Origin: an uncultured Rhodobacterales bacterium
GTDB lineage: Bacteria; Pseudomonadota; Alphaproteobacteria; Rhodobacterales; Rhodobacteraceae
NCBI GenBank assembly: GCA_903845215.1
Contig: CAIMWI010000002.1
Coordinates: 1-64,000, forward strand
Direction of reading: 5' to 3'
Length of the DNA: 64,000 bases
Shown here piece after piece: positions 35,706 through 44,816 of the stretch. Numbering within the stretch: the first letter of the stretch is position 1; each line of letters begins with the position of its first letter. The position numbers were made by a program, and so were the translations under genes. Under the pieces are notes generated by a model. That model saw nothing but the letters and a program-made list of their open reading frames with translations, was not told the DNA's origin and searched no databases.

Positions 35706-35756
35706 CGAAATTTCGTGGTATACCAAGGTATTCTGCGCCAAAATCGGACTTTTGGC
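35706..35756. promoter_or_regulatory. Cluster of inverted repeats in the kynU-pntA divergent region
   Basis: Three inverted repeats lie within 50 bases: CGAAATTTCG (35706-35715), TGGTATACCA (35716-35725) and GCCAAAA-N6-TTTTGGC (35737-35756). TGGTATACCA is the consensus operator of GntR/FCD-family regulators (TGGT-N2-ACCA). This suggests a ligand-responsive regulator acting on kynU, pntA or both. No GntR gene is in the window. Confidence 0.5.
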
Positions 35757-35873
35757 CCCTAAAATGCGAAATTTGCGCTGGTATGTCGCAACAGATTGCA
35801 GCACCTTTCGCCGGTATTGCCGCAGTGCGGCAGCAGCCCCTTGGTCCGGGCTGACGGGATAGGGAGAACGGGC

Positions 35874-37448
35874 GTGAAGATAGGGGCATTGGCAGAGGTT
35901 TTTCCGGGCGAGAATCGCGTTGCGATGACGCCGGAGTCGGCTTTGCAATTGGTGAAATTGGGGCACAGTTGTGTGGTGCAATCGGGGGCAGGGGTGAAAG
36001 CCGGCTTTTCGGATGCGCTTTACGCCCAAGCCGGCGTGCAAGTTCTGCCCGATGCGGCGGCGGTTGTGGCTGAGGCGGATGTGCTGGTCAAAGTGCGTGG
36101 CCCCGAGATGGCCGAGGCGCAGGCCCTGCGCGCCGGCCAAACCCTGATCAGCTTTTTCTGGCCTGCCCAGAACCCCGACCTGCTGGAAGCCGTCAAAGCG
36201 CGCGGTGCAACCGCCGTGGCGATGGATATGGTGCCGCGCATCTCGCGCGCGCAAAAGATGGACGCGCTGTCTTCGATGGCCAATATCGCAGGCTACCGCG
36301 CCGTGATTGAAGCGGGGTCGAACTTTGGGCGCTTTTTCACCGGTCAGGTGACAGCCGCAGGCAAAGTGCCGCCCGCCAAGGTGCTGATCGTGGGCGCAGG
36401 GGTTGCAGGTTTGGCCGCCACGGGCACGTCGGTGTCTTTGGGCGCCATCGTGCATGCCTTTGACGTGCGCCCGGAAGTGGCCGAGCAGATCGAATCGATG
36501 GGGGCGAATTTTGTCTTCCTCGACTTTGCCGAAAGCCAGACAGACGGGGCCGCAACCGGGGGCTATGCGGCCCCGTCGTCGCCCGAATTCCGCGAAGCGC
36601 AACTGAAGAAATTCCGCGAACTTGCGCCCGAGATGGATATTGTCATCACAACCGCCCTGATCCCCGGCCGCCCCGCACCCAAACTGTGGACAGCCGATAT
36701 GGTGGCGTTGATGAAGCCCGGATCGGTCATCGTCGACCTTGCCGCTGAACGCGGCGGCAACTGCGATCTGACCGTGATGGATGAAAAGATCGTCAGCCCC
36801 AATGGCGTAACGGTTGTGGGCTATACCGATTTCCCCAGCCGGATGGCGGCGCAAGCCTCAACCCTCTATTCCACCAACATCCGCCATATGCTGACCGACC
36901 TTACGCCCAAAAAAGACGGCGTAATCGTGCACAATATGGACGACGATGTGATCCGTGGGGCCACAGTGGCCAAGGGTGGTGCCATTACATGGCCACCGCC
37001 ACCGCCGAAAATTGCGGCGATTGCAGCGCAAAAGCCCAAGGAAAAAGCCAAGGAACTGACGCCCGAAGAAAAGCGCGCCGCTGAAACGGCAGCGTTCAAG
37101 GCGCAAAGCCGCAGCCAAGTAATCTTGCTGATCGTCGGCGGCCTTTTGATGGGGCTGATCGGGGCCTATGCCCCTGCGGCGTTTATGGGCCACTTTATCG
37201 TCTTTGTGCTGGCGGTTTTCATCGGCTTTCAGGTCATCTGGGGCGTCAGCCACAGCCTGCACACGCCCTTGATGGCAATCACCAATGCGGTGTCGGGCAT
37301 CATCGTTCTGGGCGCCTTGTTGCAGATAGGCGAAGGATCCATGCTGATCCAGATCCTGTCGGCCATTGCGATCTTGATTGCCACAATCAACATCGTGGGG
37401 GGCTTTATGGTCACCCGCCGGATGTTGCAAATGTTCCAAAAGTCGTAA
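35874..37448 (+). CDS. pntA: Re/Si-specific NAD(P)+ transhydrogenase alpha subunit (fused form)
   Basis: 524 residues from GTG 35874, preceded by AGGGAGA; an earlier ATG would add 26 residues with no homology to the family. NAD(H)-binding domain I with the Rossmann GAGVAGLAATGT and the RxxxQ-containing ISRAQKMDALSS loop, then a linker rich in Lys/Glu and three C-terminal membrane helices (~residues 420-510). The fused PntA is the arrangement of E. coli and Rhodobacter, unlike the split PntAA/PntAB of Rhodospirillum. With PntB it uses the proton gradient to reduce NADP+ with NADH. Twelve bases before pntB. Confidence 0.96.
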   Translation: MKIGALAEVFPGENRVAMTPESALQLVKLGHSCVVQSGAGVKAGFSDALYAQAGVQVLPDAAAVVAEADVLVKVRGPEMAEAQALRAGQTLISFFWPAQNPDLLEAVKARGATAVAMDMVPRISRAQKMDALSSMANIAGYRAVIEAGSNFGRFFTGQVTAAGKVPPAKVLIVGAGVAGLAATGTSVSLGAIVHAFDVRPEVAEQIESMGANFVFLDFAESQTDGAATGGYAAPSSPEFREAQLKKFRELAPEMDIVITTALIPGRPAPKLWTADMVALMKPGSVIVDLAAERGGNCDLTVMDEKIVSPNGVTVVGYTDFPSRMAAQASTLYSTNIRHMLTDLTPKKDGVIVHNMDDDVIRGATVAKGGAITWPPPPPKIAAIAAQKPKEKAKELTPEEKRAAETAAFKAQSRSQVILLIVGGLLMGLIGAYAPAAFMGHFIVFVLAVFIGFQVIWGVSHSLHTPLMAITNAVSGIIVLGALLQIGEGSMLIQILSAIAILIATINIVGGFMVTRRMLQMFQKS

Positions 37449-37460
37449 GGGGGCGGGTCG

Positions 37461-38834
37461 ATGTCATTTGGTATTCAAACGGCGGCTTACATCGCCTCTT
37501 CGGTTTTGTTCATTCTGGCGCTTGGGGGCCTGTCGGGGCAGGAAAGTGCCAAACGCGCGGTCTGGTACGGCATTGTCGGCATGGCTGTCGCGATCTTGGC
37601 CACGATCAGCGGGCTGGGTGGGCAGATTTCTTGGCCCCTGCTGATGGGTGCTTTGGTTGTGGGCGCGGGCATTGGCCTTGTGCTTGCGCAGCGCGTGGAA
37701 ATGACAGGCATGCCCGAACTTGTGGCGGCCTTGCATTCCTTCGTCGGTATGGCGGCGGTGCTGATCGGGTTGAACTCTGACCTTGGCCCGCATGGTCTGG
37801 AAGGGGCAGAACAGATCATCCATCAGGCCGAGATTTTCTTGGGCGTCTTTATCGGCGCTGTTACCTTCACAGGATCGGTCATCGCCTATGGCAAGCTGGC
37901 AGGGCGCATCAGTGGCAAGGCGCTGATCTTGCCGGGTCGCCATGTGTTTAACGGGGCGATGGCGCTGGCCTGTCTGGTGCTGATGGCGTTGTATATGAAC
38001 CATGCCGGGTCCTGGACACTGTATGCCATGCTGATCATCGCTTTCGTGATCGGCGCGCATTTGGTTTTGGCAATTGGCGGGGCGGATATGCCTGTGGTGG
38101 TGTCGATGCTTAACAGCTATTCCGGCTGGGCAGCGGCGGCGACGGGCTTCTTGCTGGGCAATGATTTGCTGATCGTAACGGGGGCTTTGGTGGGCTCGTC
38201 TGGGGCGATCTTGTCGTATATCATGTGTAAGGCGATGAACCGCCAGTTCTTAAGCGTGATCTTGGGCGGCTTTGGCGGCGCCTCTGGCCCCGCGATGGAA
38301 ATCACCGGAGAGCAGGTGGCGATTGATACAGACGGGGTGGCTGCGGCGTTGAATGACGCTGATTCCGTCATCATCATTCCGGGCTACGGCATGGCTGTGG
38401 CCCAAGCCCAGCAGGCCGTGTCAGAACTGACGCGTAAACTGCGCGCACGCGGTAAAACGGTGCGCTTCGCCATCCACCCCGTGGCAGGGCGTCTGCCCGG
38501 CCACATGAACGTGCTTTTGGCCGAAGCCAAAGTGCCCTACGACATCGTGCTAGAGATGGACGAGATCAACGACGATTTCCCCACAACCGATGTGGCCATC
38601 GTGATCGGCTCGAACGATATCGTGAACCCTGCGGCACAAGAAGACCCCAACTCTCCCATCGCGGGCATGCCTGTGCTGGAATGCTGGAAGGCCAAGATGG
38701 TGATCGTGTCCAAGCGCGGGCAGGGTACGGGCTATTCGGGCATCGAAAACCCCTTGTTCTTCAAGGAAAACACGCGGATGTTCTATGGTGACGCCAAGAA
38801 AAGCTTGGATGCCTTGTTGCCCTTGATCGCCTAA
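37461..38834 (+). CDS. pntB: Re/Si-specific NAD(P)+ transhydrogenase beta subunit
   Basis: 457 residues. About nine membrane helices (proton channel, domain II) then the soluble NADP(H)-binding domain III with [33 protein letters not shown] and [15 protein letters not shown]. Forms the inner-membrane complex with PntA to supply NADPH. Followed by a hairpin terminator. Confidence 0.97.
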   Translation: MSFGIQTAAYIASSVLFILALGGLSGQESAKRAVWYGIVGMAVAILATISGLGGQISWPLLMGALVVGAGIGLVLAQRVEMTGMPELVAALHSFVGMAAVLIGLNSDLGPHGLEGAEQIIHQAEIFLGVFIGAVTFTGSVIAYGKLAGRISGKALILPGRHVFNGAMALACLVLMALYMNHAGSWTLYAMLIIAFVIGAHLVLAIGGADMPVVVSMLNSYSGWAAAATGFLLGNDLLIVTGALVGSSGAILSYIMCKAMNRQFLSVILGGFGGASGPAMEITGEQVAIDTDGVAAALNDADSVIIIPGYGMAVAQAQQAVSELTRKLRARGKTVRFAIHPVAGRLPGHMNVLLAEAKVPYDIVLEMDEINDDFPTTDVAIVIGSNDIVNPAAQEDPNSPIAGMPVLECWKAKMVIVSKRGQGTGYSGIENPLFFKENTRMFYGDAKKSLDALLPLIA

Positions 38835-38863
38835 CACGGGCAGGCTTTTGCTGCCAAGTTAAT

Positions 38864-38892
38864 CGCCCCGCAGTCTGCCTGCGGGGCGTTTG
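38864..38892 (+). terminator. pntB: Terminator after pntB
   Basis: CGCCCCGCAG-TCTGC-CTGCGGGGCG, a perfect 10-bp stem with a 5-base loop, followed by only TTTGG. Strong hairpin, weak T run. Confidence 0.7.
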
Positions 38893-39007
38893 GCTTCCAA
38901 GGCCCCTGTCAGCTTACGAAAGTATACCGCAGCGCGGTGCATTTCACGCCTTTACCAAGTGCTAAGGCCGTCTAAGTATAGGCCGTCAAATCAGAAAGCC
39001 GCCCCCC

Positions 39008-40279
39008 GTGACCGATCATCCGCTGCGCTATACGCTTGTCAACGAATTGCACGCACGACCCTTTCCGGTGTTAAGCGTGCCCTCGACCGCCGCTTTCATC
39101 GCCCTGATGGAAGAAGACGGTGCCGCCCGCGACAAGGCCCGCGACCGCGCGCATCTGTTGGCTTTGTTGGATCGGCACGCCTCGTCCCATCCCCAGCCCG
39201 AGGCCACGCATTTTTCCGGCCCCATCGGCCGGTCAGAGCTGAAATGGGAAAGCCATACCGAATTTGTGACCTACACGGCCTTTACCCCCGGCCTGTCGGC
39301 GCGCCCCTTTGATCCAACCGATTCGTCAAGCTTCTCGCCAGAATGGCGCGATAAGGCGGCGGGGCGGGTGGCTGCCTCGGTTCTGGTGCGGATCGAAGAG
39401 CATCCCGGGTCGGATGAGGCGATGATGACCAAGCTGGAATCGTGGTTTGTCGCCGAAAGTCTGGCAGTGGCGCGGGTGGTGGACGGCGCGGCTGTGGTGG
39501 CGGGGGATTTCCGGATTGACCCCGATGGCAACATGCGCTTTGCGGTCTTTGTCCGCCCCGATACGGGTGCGCGCCGTGTGGGCCGGATCGTGCAGCGCCT
39601 GTGCGAGATTGAAACCTACCGCGCCATGTCCATGCTTGGCCTGATCAAAGCGCGAGAGGTCACGTCGATTCTGAACGCGCTTGACCCGCGCCTATCGGCC
39701 CTTGTGACGGGCCTTGATGGCCAAAACCGCCCTGCGGAAGATGCGCTGCACGATCTTTTGGCCATTGCGTCAGAATTGGAAAGCTTGGCCATGCAAAGCT
39801 CGTTTCGTTTTGGGGCGACCAAAGCCTACGAGGCGATCGTAACGCAACGCATCACCGCCCTGCGTGAAGAGCGTCTTCCCGGTCGGCAGACCTTTGCCGA
39901 ATTCATGATGCGCCGCTATGATCCGGCGATGCGCACTGTCACCTCGACCCAAGCGCGGCTGCATTCCATGGCCGAACGCGCCCAACGTGCGGCGGAACTG
40001 TTGCGCACACGGGTGGATGTCGAACGCTCGGCGCAAAACCAGATGTTGCTGGCGTCGATGGACCGCCGCGCCGATCTGGCCTTGCGCTTGCAGCACACGG
40101 TCGAAGGGCTTTCGGTTGTGGCCATCAGCTATTATGCGGTGAGCTTGGCCGCTTATGTCGCGGCCCCCTTGGTTGAAAACATTGGCATCCAAAAACCGCT
40201 TGCTATGGGCCTTCTTACGCCGATCGTGGTTTTGGCGGTTTGGTTTGCCATTCGCCGCATCCGCCGATCTATGAATTAA
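39008..40279 (+). CDS. DUF3422 family membrane protein
   Basis: 423 residues, GTG start. DUF3422 members have a long soluble N-terminal part (here the LVNELHARPFPVL start is typical) and two C-terminal membrane helices (residues ~375-412, with the basic tail RRIRRSMN). Residues ~310-360 are a likely coiled coil (MAERAQRAAELL). The biochemical role is unknown; the family is common in alpha- and betaproteobacteria. Expected to be anchored in the inner membrane with the bulk in the cytosol. Confidence 0.87.
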   Translation: MTDHPLRYTLVNELHARPFPVLSVPSTAAFIALMEEDGAARDKARDRAHLLALLDRHASSHPQPEATHFSGPIGRSELKWESHTEFVTYTAFTPGLSARPFDPTDSSSFSPEWRDKAAGRVAASVLVRIEEHPGSDEAMMTKLESWFVAESLAVARVVDGAAVVAGDFRIDPDGNMRFAVFVRPDTGARRVGRIVQRLCEIETYRAMSMLGLIKAREVTSILNALDPRLSALVTGLDGQNRPAEDALHDLLAIASELESLAMQSSFRFGATKAYEAIVTQRITALREERLPGRQTFAEFMMRRYDPAMRTVTSTQARLHSMAERAQRAAELLRTRVDVERSAQNQMLLASMDRRADLALRLQHTVEGLSVVAISYYAVSLAAYVAAPLVENIGIQKPLAMGLLTPIVVLAVWFAIRRIRRSMN

Positions 40280-40324
40280 CCCCGCCATCCCCGTTTCATA
40301 TGTGTCCAAATATCCCACGGGGGT

Positions 40325-40345
40325 GCGGGGGTGTGAAACCCCCGC
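40325..40345. other. GC-rich hairpin downstream of the DUF3422 gene
   Basis: GCGGGGGT-GTGAA-ACCCCCGC, 8-bp perfect stem without a T run. It is part of a short GC-rich intergenic segment that also contains the string CCAAATATCCC, reminiscent of dispersed intergenic sequences of Rhodobacterales. Confidence 0.5.
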
Positions 40346-40433
40346 GGGGCGGAAAGGTGTGTTGACTTAGCGGTTGGCGCACAACAGGCTGGCGCATGAC
40401 ATTCTGGCCCACAGCAGACAAAGGCAAAATGAC

Positions 40434-41594
40434 ATGGCCCAGATCCTAACCCCGCTTGAGATTCTGGCGAAACTTGTTTCCTTTCACACGGTCAGCCAAG
40501 TTTCTAATCTTGATTTGATTGATTGGCTTGACACCTATTTGACCTGCCACGCCATCCCCACCGCCCGCCATTGGAACGAAGACCGCACTAAGGCGGCTTT
40601 GCTGGCCCATGCGGGGCCATGGCGTACCGGCGGGGTGGTCTTATCGGGGCATTCGGATGTTGTGCCGGTGGTTGGGCAGACCTGGTCCTCTGATCCCTTC
40701 GCGCTTATTCAACGCGGGGGGCGGCTTTACGGGCGGGGCGTCTGCGATATGAAGGGATATGTGGCCCTGTCCGTCTGGGCCTTGGTTGAAGCGCAGCGGT
40801 TGGGCCTGCAAAGGCCGCTGCAACTGGCCCTGTCTTATGACGAAGAGGTTGGCTGCACCGGCGCAGGCCCGATGCTTGAAACGCTTCAATCCGCCTTTCC
40901 CAAGGCCAGTTTGGCGCTGATCGGTGAACCTTCGCAGATGCAGCCGATTTCGGCCCATAAGGGCGGGGTTGGCTATCAGGTTTGCGTGCAAGGCTTTGAA
41001 GTGCACTCTTCGCTTTTGCCCTATGGCGTTTCGGCGATTATGGAAGGGGCGCGGTTGATCGGTTGGGTCAATGACCGCAACACTGCCTTGCAAGCGGCCA
41101 AACCGACGGCTTTGGCGGCGCTGTTTGACCCGCCCTTTAGCACGCTGCATGTCGGCATGATTTCGGGCGGCACGGCGCATAACATCACCGCCGCGAACTG
41201 CCGTTTTGCGGTTGAGATGCGTGTGGTGCCGGGCGAAGATCTGGAAGCTTTGGCGGCAGAATTTGAACAGGCAGCGCATGCTTTGGCCCAGCGGATGAAA
41301 AAAGTGCACCCGGGTGCTGGTGTGGATCTGCAAAGGTTCTTTCGTGTGCCCGCCCTGCAGCCCGAACCCCAAGGCCAGGCCGAGGCCTTGGTGCGCCGTC
41401 TGACGGGTGCCAATGCCGGCGGTGTTGTCTCTTACGGCACCGAGGCGGGCATTTTTCAAGCCGCGGGGTATTCGGCGGTTGTCTGTGGGCCGGGCGATAT
41501 TGCCCAAGCCCATCAACCCGACGAATATCTGGACGTGGCGCAATTTGGTTCGGGCCAAGCCTTTATGACCCGCTTGTTGGAGAATCTGGCATGA
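40434..41594 (+). CDS. argE: Acetylornithine deacetylase (M20 family)
   Basis: 386 residues from ATG 40434, preceded by AAAGG; the longer frame adds 20 residues with no family homology. M20A peptidase signatures: LSGHSDVVPV with the first metal ligands, GRGVCDMKGYVAL, LSYDEEVGCTGAGPM with the catalytic Glu, and LIGEPSQM. Cleaves N-acetylornithine to ornithine and acetate, but paralogues in Rhodobacterales act on other N-acyl amino acids. It overlaps the FAD oxidoreductase gene by 4 bases, so a joint catabolic role is likely and biosynthetic ArgE function is less certain. Confidence 0.82.
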   Translation: MAQILTPLEILAKLVSFHTVSQVSNLDLIDWLDTYLTCHAIPTARHWNEDRTKAALLAHAGPWRTGGVVLSGHSDVVPVVGQTWSSDPFALIQRGGRLYGRGVCDMKGYVALSVWALVEAQRLGLQRPLQLALSYDEEVGCTGAGPMLETLQSAFPKASLALIGEPSQMQPISAHKGGVGYQVCVQGFEVHSSLLPYGVSAIMEGARLIGWVNDRNTALQAAKPTALAALFDPPFSTLHVGMISGGTAHNITAANCRFAVEMRVVPGEDLEALAAEFEQAAHALAQRMKKVHPGAGVDLQRFFRVPALQPEPQGQAEALVRRLTGANAGGVVSYGTEAGIFQAAGYSAVVCGPGDIAQAHQPDEYLDVAQFGSGQAFMTRLLENLA

Positions 41595-42937
41595 CCAAGG
41601 GCCCCATTTCAATCGACACGCCCCTGCGCTATGCGGGGCCCCCGCCCAAGGCCTGCGATGTCGTGGTGCTGGGGGGTGGGGTTATCGGGGTGATGACCGC
41701 GTGGTTTTTGGCCGAGCGTGGTTTTTCTGTGACCTTATGCGAAAAAGGTCGGATCGCCGGCGAACAATCCAGCCGCAATTGGGGTTGGATCCGCCAGCAA
41801 GGCCGCGATCTGGCGGAATTGCCCATCATGATGGAAAGCTTGCGCCTCTGGGCAGGGTTGTCGCAGAGTTTAGGGCCGGCCTTGGGATTTCGCCAAGACG
41901 GTGTGATGTATCTGGCCCGCAGCCAAAGCGAAATGGCTGGGTTTGAGGTTTGGATGGCCCAAGCCCAAGCCATGGGGTTGGATGTGCAGTTGCAATCCAC
42001 CGCACAGGTCTATGACCATCTTCCAGACGCAACCCCGCAATGGCTCGGCGGGCTTTTCACCGCCTCGGATGCGCGGGCCGAACCATGGGCTGCCGTTCCT
42101 TTGATGGCCGAGGGGGCTGTGGCGCGGGGGGCTGTGCTGGTGGAAAACTGCGCCGTGCGGCGGTTGGATGTGCAAGGCGGGCGGGTGTCGGGGGTTTACA
42201 CCGAACACGGGCGGATTGCCTGCGATCAGGTTGTGGTGGCGGGGGGGGCGTGGTCAGCCCTGTTTTTGGCGGCCGAGGGCGTGCATATTCCCCAACTTTC
42301 CGTCCTCGCCTCGGTTGCCCAAACGGTGGCTTTGCCCGAGGTTTTCGCCGGAAATGCGGCGGATGACCGTTTTGCCTTTCGTCGCAGGCAAGATGGCAGC
42401 TATACGCTGGCGCCGGGCGCGCGGCACGATTTTTTTCTGGGGCCTGATGCGTTTCGCCATTTTGGGGCCTTTTTGCCTGTGCTGAAAAAAGACTTTAAAT
42501 CCACAAAATTTCGCGCAGCGGCCCCCAAGGATTACCCCGATGCGTGGCGCACCCCGCGGCGGTGGGAAGGGGATATGATATCGCCGTTCGAACGCCTGCG
42601 CGTGCTAGATCCCAAACCCAATCTTAACGCCTTGTCCGAAGTGCAAGACAATTTCGCCCTAGCTTTCCCGCATATCGGACGCCCCGCTTTGCAACGGACT
42701 TGGGCGGGTATGATTGACACGATCCCCGATGTGGTGCCCGTGATCGACCGTGTGGCGGCAATCCCCGGGTTGGTGATTGCCACGGGCCTGTGCGGCCACG
42801 GTTTTGGCATCGGGCCCGGCATGGGGCGTGTTGTGGCGGATCTGGTGGCAGACCGTCCCATAGGTCATGATCTGCACCGCTTCCGGCTAAGCCGCTTTCG
42901 TGACGGCAGTCGTTTGGTACCGGGGCCCACTTTGTAA
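41591..42937 (+). CDS. FAD-dependent amino-acid oxidase/dehydrogenase (DadA-like)
   Basis: 448 residues. A glycine-rich FAD motif, CDVVVLGGGVIGVMTAWFLAERG, at residues ~17-39 and a C-terminal GLCGHGFGIGPGMG nucleotide-binding loop mark the D-amino acid oxidase fold. Such enzymes oxidise amines or D-amino acids to imino acids. No signal peptide. It starts within the argE-like stop (ATGA), which suggests deacylation followed by oxidation of the same compound (inference). Confidence 0.85.
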   Translation: MTKGPISIDTPLRYAGPPPKACDVVVLGGGVIGVMTAWFLAERGFSVTLCEKGRIAGEQSSRNWGWIRQQGRDLAELPIMMESLRLWAGLSQSLGPALGFRQDGVMYLARSQSEMAGFEVWMAQAQAMGLDVQLQSTAQVYDHLPDATPQWLGGLFTASDARAEPWAAVPLMAEGAVARGAVLVENCAVRRLDVQGGRVSGVYTEHGRIACDQVVVAGGAWSALFLAAEGVHIPQLSVLASVAQTVALPEVFAGNAADDRFAFRRRQDGSYTLAPGARHDFFLGPDAFRHFGAFLPVLKKDFKSTKFRAAAPKDYPDAWRTPRRWEGDMISPFERLRVLDPKPNLNALSEVQDNFALAFPHIGRPALQRTWAGMIDTIPDVVPVIDRVAAIPGLVIATGLCGHGFGIGPGMGRVVADLVADRPIGHDLHRFRLSRFRDGSRLVPGPTL

Positions 42938-42966
42938 CGACGGGGGGGTGCCCCCGCCGGTCTTTG

Positions 42967-44259
42967 TCAAGACAGGATGCCCTCTGCCGTGATTTTGGTC
43001 TTGCCGCGCAGGTAGGGATGCAAGGCCGCAGGCAAAGTGACAGAGCCGTCCGCCTCTTGGCCATTTTCCAGCACGGCGATGAGACAACGGCCCACGGCAA
43101 GGCCTGACCCGTTCAAGGTGGCCAGATAATCGGGCTTGCCCCCCCCCGCTGGCCGGAAGCGGGCGTTCATGCGGCGGGCTTGGAAAGACCCGCAGGTAGA
43201 GACGGACGAGATCTCGCGATATTTTTGCTGTCCGGGCAGCCAAACCTCTAGATCATGGGTTTTTTGGGCACCAAAGCCCATGTCGCCGGTGCAAAGCACG
43301 ATCGTGCGGTAGGGAAGGCCCAGTTTCTCCAAAATCGCTTCGGCGCATTTGGTCATGCGGTCGTGTTCGGCCAACGCTGTTTCTGGGGTGCAGATTGTCA
43401 CCATTTCGACCTTTTCGAACTGGTGCTGGCGCAGCATGCCTGTCGTATCTTTACCCGACGACCCCGCCTCAGAGCGGAAGCATTGCGTATGGCCTGTCAG
43501 GCGGATGGGCAGTTGGGATTCGTCTAGGATCTCGCCGGCAACCGAGTTGGTCAGCGTCACCTCGGCCGTGGGAATCAGCCACCAGCCATTGGTGGTTTGA
43601 TAACTGTCTTCGGCGAATTTAGGCAATTGGTTGGTTCCATACATGGCGTCTTCTTTGACCAAGACGGGCGTCCACGTTTCGGTAAGCTCGTGGTCTTCGG
43701 CATGGATGTCTAGCATCAGCTGCGCCAAGGCGCGGTGAACACGCGTGACCGCGCCCTTAAGCACCACAAAGCGGCTGCCCGACAGTTTCGCGGCTGTCGC
43801 GAAATCCATATTCGGTGTGACACCTGCGATGTCGAAATGTTCTTTTGGGGTGAAGGTGAAACTGCGCGGGGTTCCCCAACGGCGGATTTCCACGTTTTGC
43901 GTTTCATCCGTACCAAAGGGAACCGTGTCGAGGGGCAGGTTTGGAATGCCCATCAGCATGTCGCGCAAAGCTTGGTCTTGGGCAGCGGCCTCTTCGGTTA
44001 GGCGCTGGATCGCCGCCTTTTTCACCGCAACTTCGGCACGCAGGCGTTCAAACTCAGCCTCGTCGCCGCGACCTTTGGCGGCCCCTGCCTCTTTTGAGGC
44101 GCGGTTTTGTTCTGCTGTTGCCGTCTCGGCTGCGAGAATTTTGCTGCGGCGATCTTCGTCTAATGCCAGCACTTGCGCCGATAGGCCCTGCAGGCCACGC
44201 CGCGCAAGGGCGGCGTCAAAGGCAATGGGGTTGTCACGAATGGTGCGAATGTCGTGCAT
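42967..44259 (-). CDS. serS: Seryl-tRNA synthetase
   Basis: 430 residues from ATG 44259; a start 45 bases earlier is unlikely because SerRS proteins begin MHDIRxIRDN. An N-terminal antiparallel coiled coil (residues ~30-105, with [19 protein letters not shown]) is followed by the class II core with motif 2 ([25 protein letters not shown]) and motif 3 ([11 protein letters not shown]). Charges tRNA-Ser. Divergent from yajC. Confidence 0.97.
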   Translation of the reverse strand: MHDIRTIRDNPIAFDAALARRGLQGLSAQVLALDEDRRSKILAAETATAEQNRASKEAGAAKGRGDEAEFERLRAEVAVKKAAIQRLTEEAAAQDQALRDMLMGIPNLPLDTVPFGTDETQNVEIRRWGTPRSFTFTPKEHFDIAGVTPNMDFATAAKLSGSRFVVLKGAVTRVHRALAQLMLDIHAEDHELTETWTPVLVKEDAMYGTNQLPKFAEDSYQTTNGWWLIPTAEVTLTNSVAGEILDESQLPIRLTGHTQCFRSEAGSSGKDTTGMLRQHQFEKVEMVTICTPETALAEHDRMTKCAEAILEKLGLPYRTIVLCTGDMGFGAQKTHDLEVWLPGQQKYREISSVSTCGSFQARRMNARFRPAGGGKPDYLATLNGSGLAVGRCLIAVLENGQEADGSVTLPAALHPYLRGKTKITAEGILS

Positions 44260-44476
44260 GGCGGAACCTATCTGAGGATCGATGCCCCCCATATGCCCGA
44301 TCAAGGCGCGGGGGTGAAGCGCAATTCAAACACCCCTGACCTTGAAACCCGATTGGGCCAGCCTCATCTGGTTAAGGTTAAGTGCTCACCGCCTTGCGCC
44401 TATGGCCCCTTACGGCTAGGGTGCCGAAAATTTCAAGGTGGCCGTTGGGGGCTGCCTTTGACCGAAAGGACGACCA

Positions 44477-44809
44477 ATGTTTGTGACTGCTGCTTATGCT
44501 CAGACCGCGGGTGCTGCTGGGGGGGCTGGTTCGGCTGTGGCCTCTTTTTTGCCGCTGATCTTGATTTTCGGGATCATGTATATGTTGCTGATCCGTCCGC
44601 AGCAAAAGAAGATGAAAGACCTCAAAGCCATGATCGAAGCCGTGCGGCGCGGCGACCAAGTTCTCACGGCGGGTGGCATCATCGGCAAAGTCGTCAAAGT
44701 GGGCGATGACAATGTGCTGGAGGTAGAGATCGCCGAAGGCGTTAAGGTGAAGATCGCCAAGCATACGATCACGCAAGTGATGTCCAAGACCGAACCTGCG
44801 TCTGTCTGA
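44477..44809 (+). CDS. yajC: Sec translocase accessory subunit YajC
   Basis: 110 residues with one membrane helix (LPLILIFGIMYMLLI) and the conserved RPQQKKMKD cytosolic segment followed by GDQVLTAGGIIGKV. Associates with SecDF. The signal-less N-terminus fits the family. Eight bases before secD. Confidence 0.96.
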   Translation: MFVTAAYAQTAGAAGGAGSAVASFLPLILIFGIMYMLLIRPQQKKMKDLKAMIEAVRRGDQVLTAGGIIGKVVKVGDDNVLEVEIAEGVKVKIAKHTITQVMSKTEPASV

Positions 44810-44816
44810 GCTGACC

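Noticed and set aside
35688-36854. Minus-strand frame of 388 codons opposite pntA
   Set aside because: His/Arg-rich shadow; pntA is conserved on the other strand.
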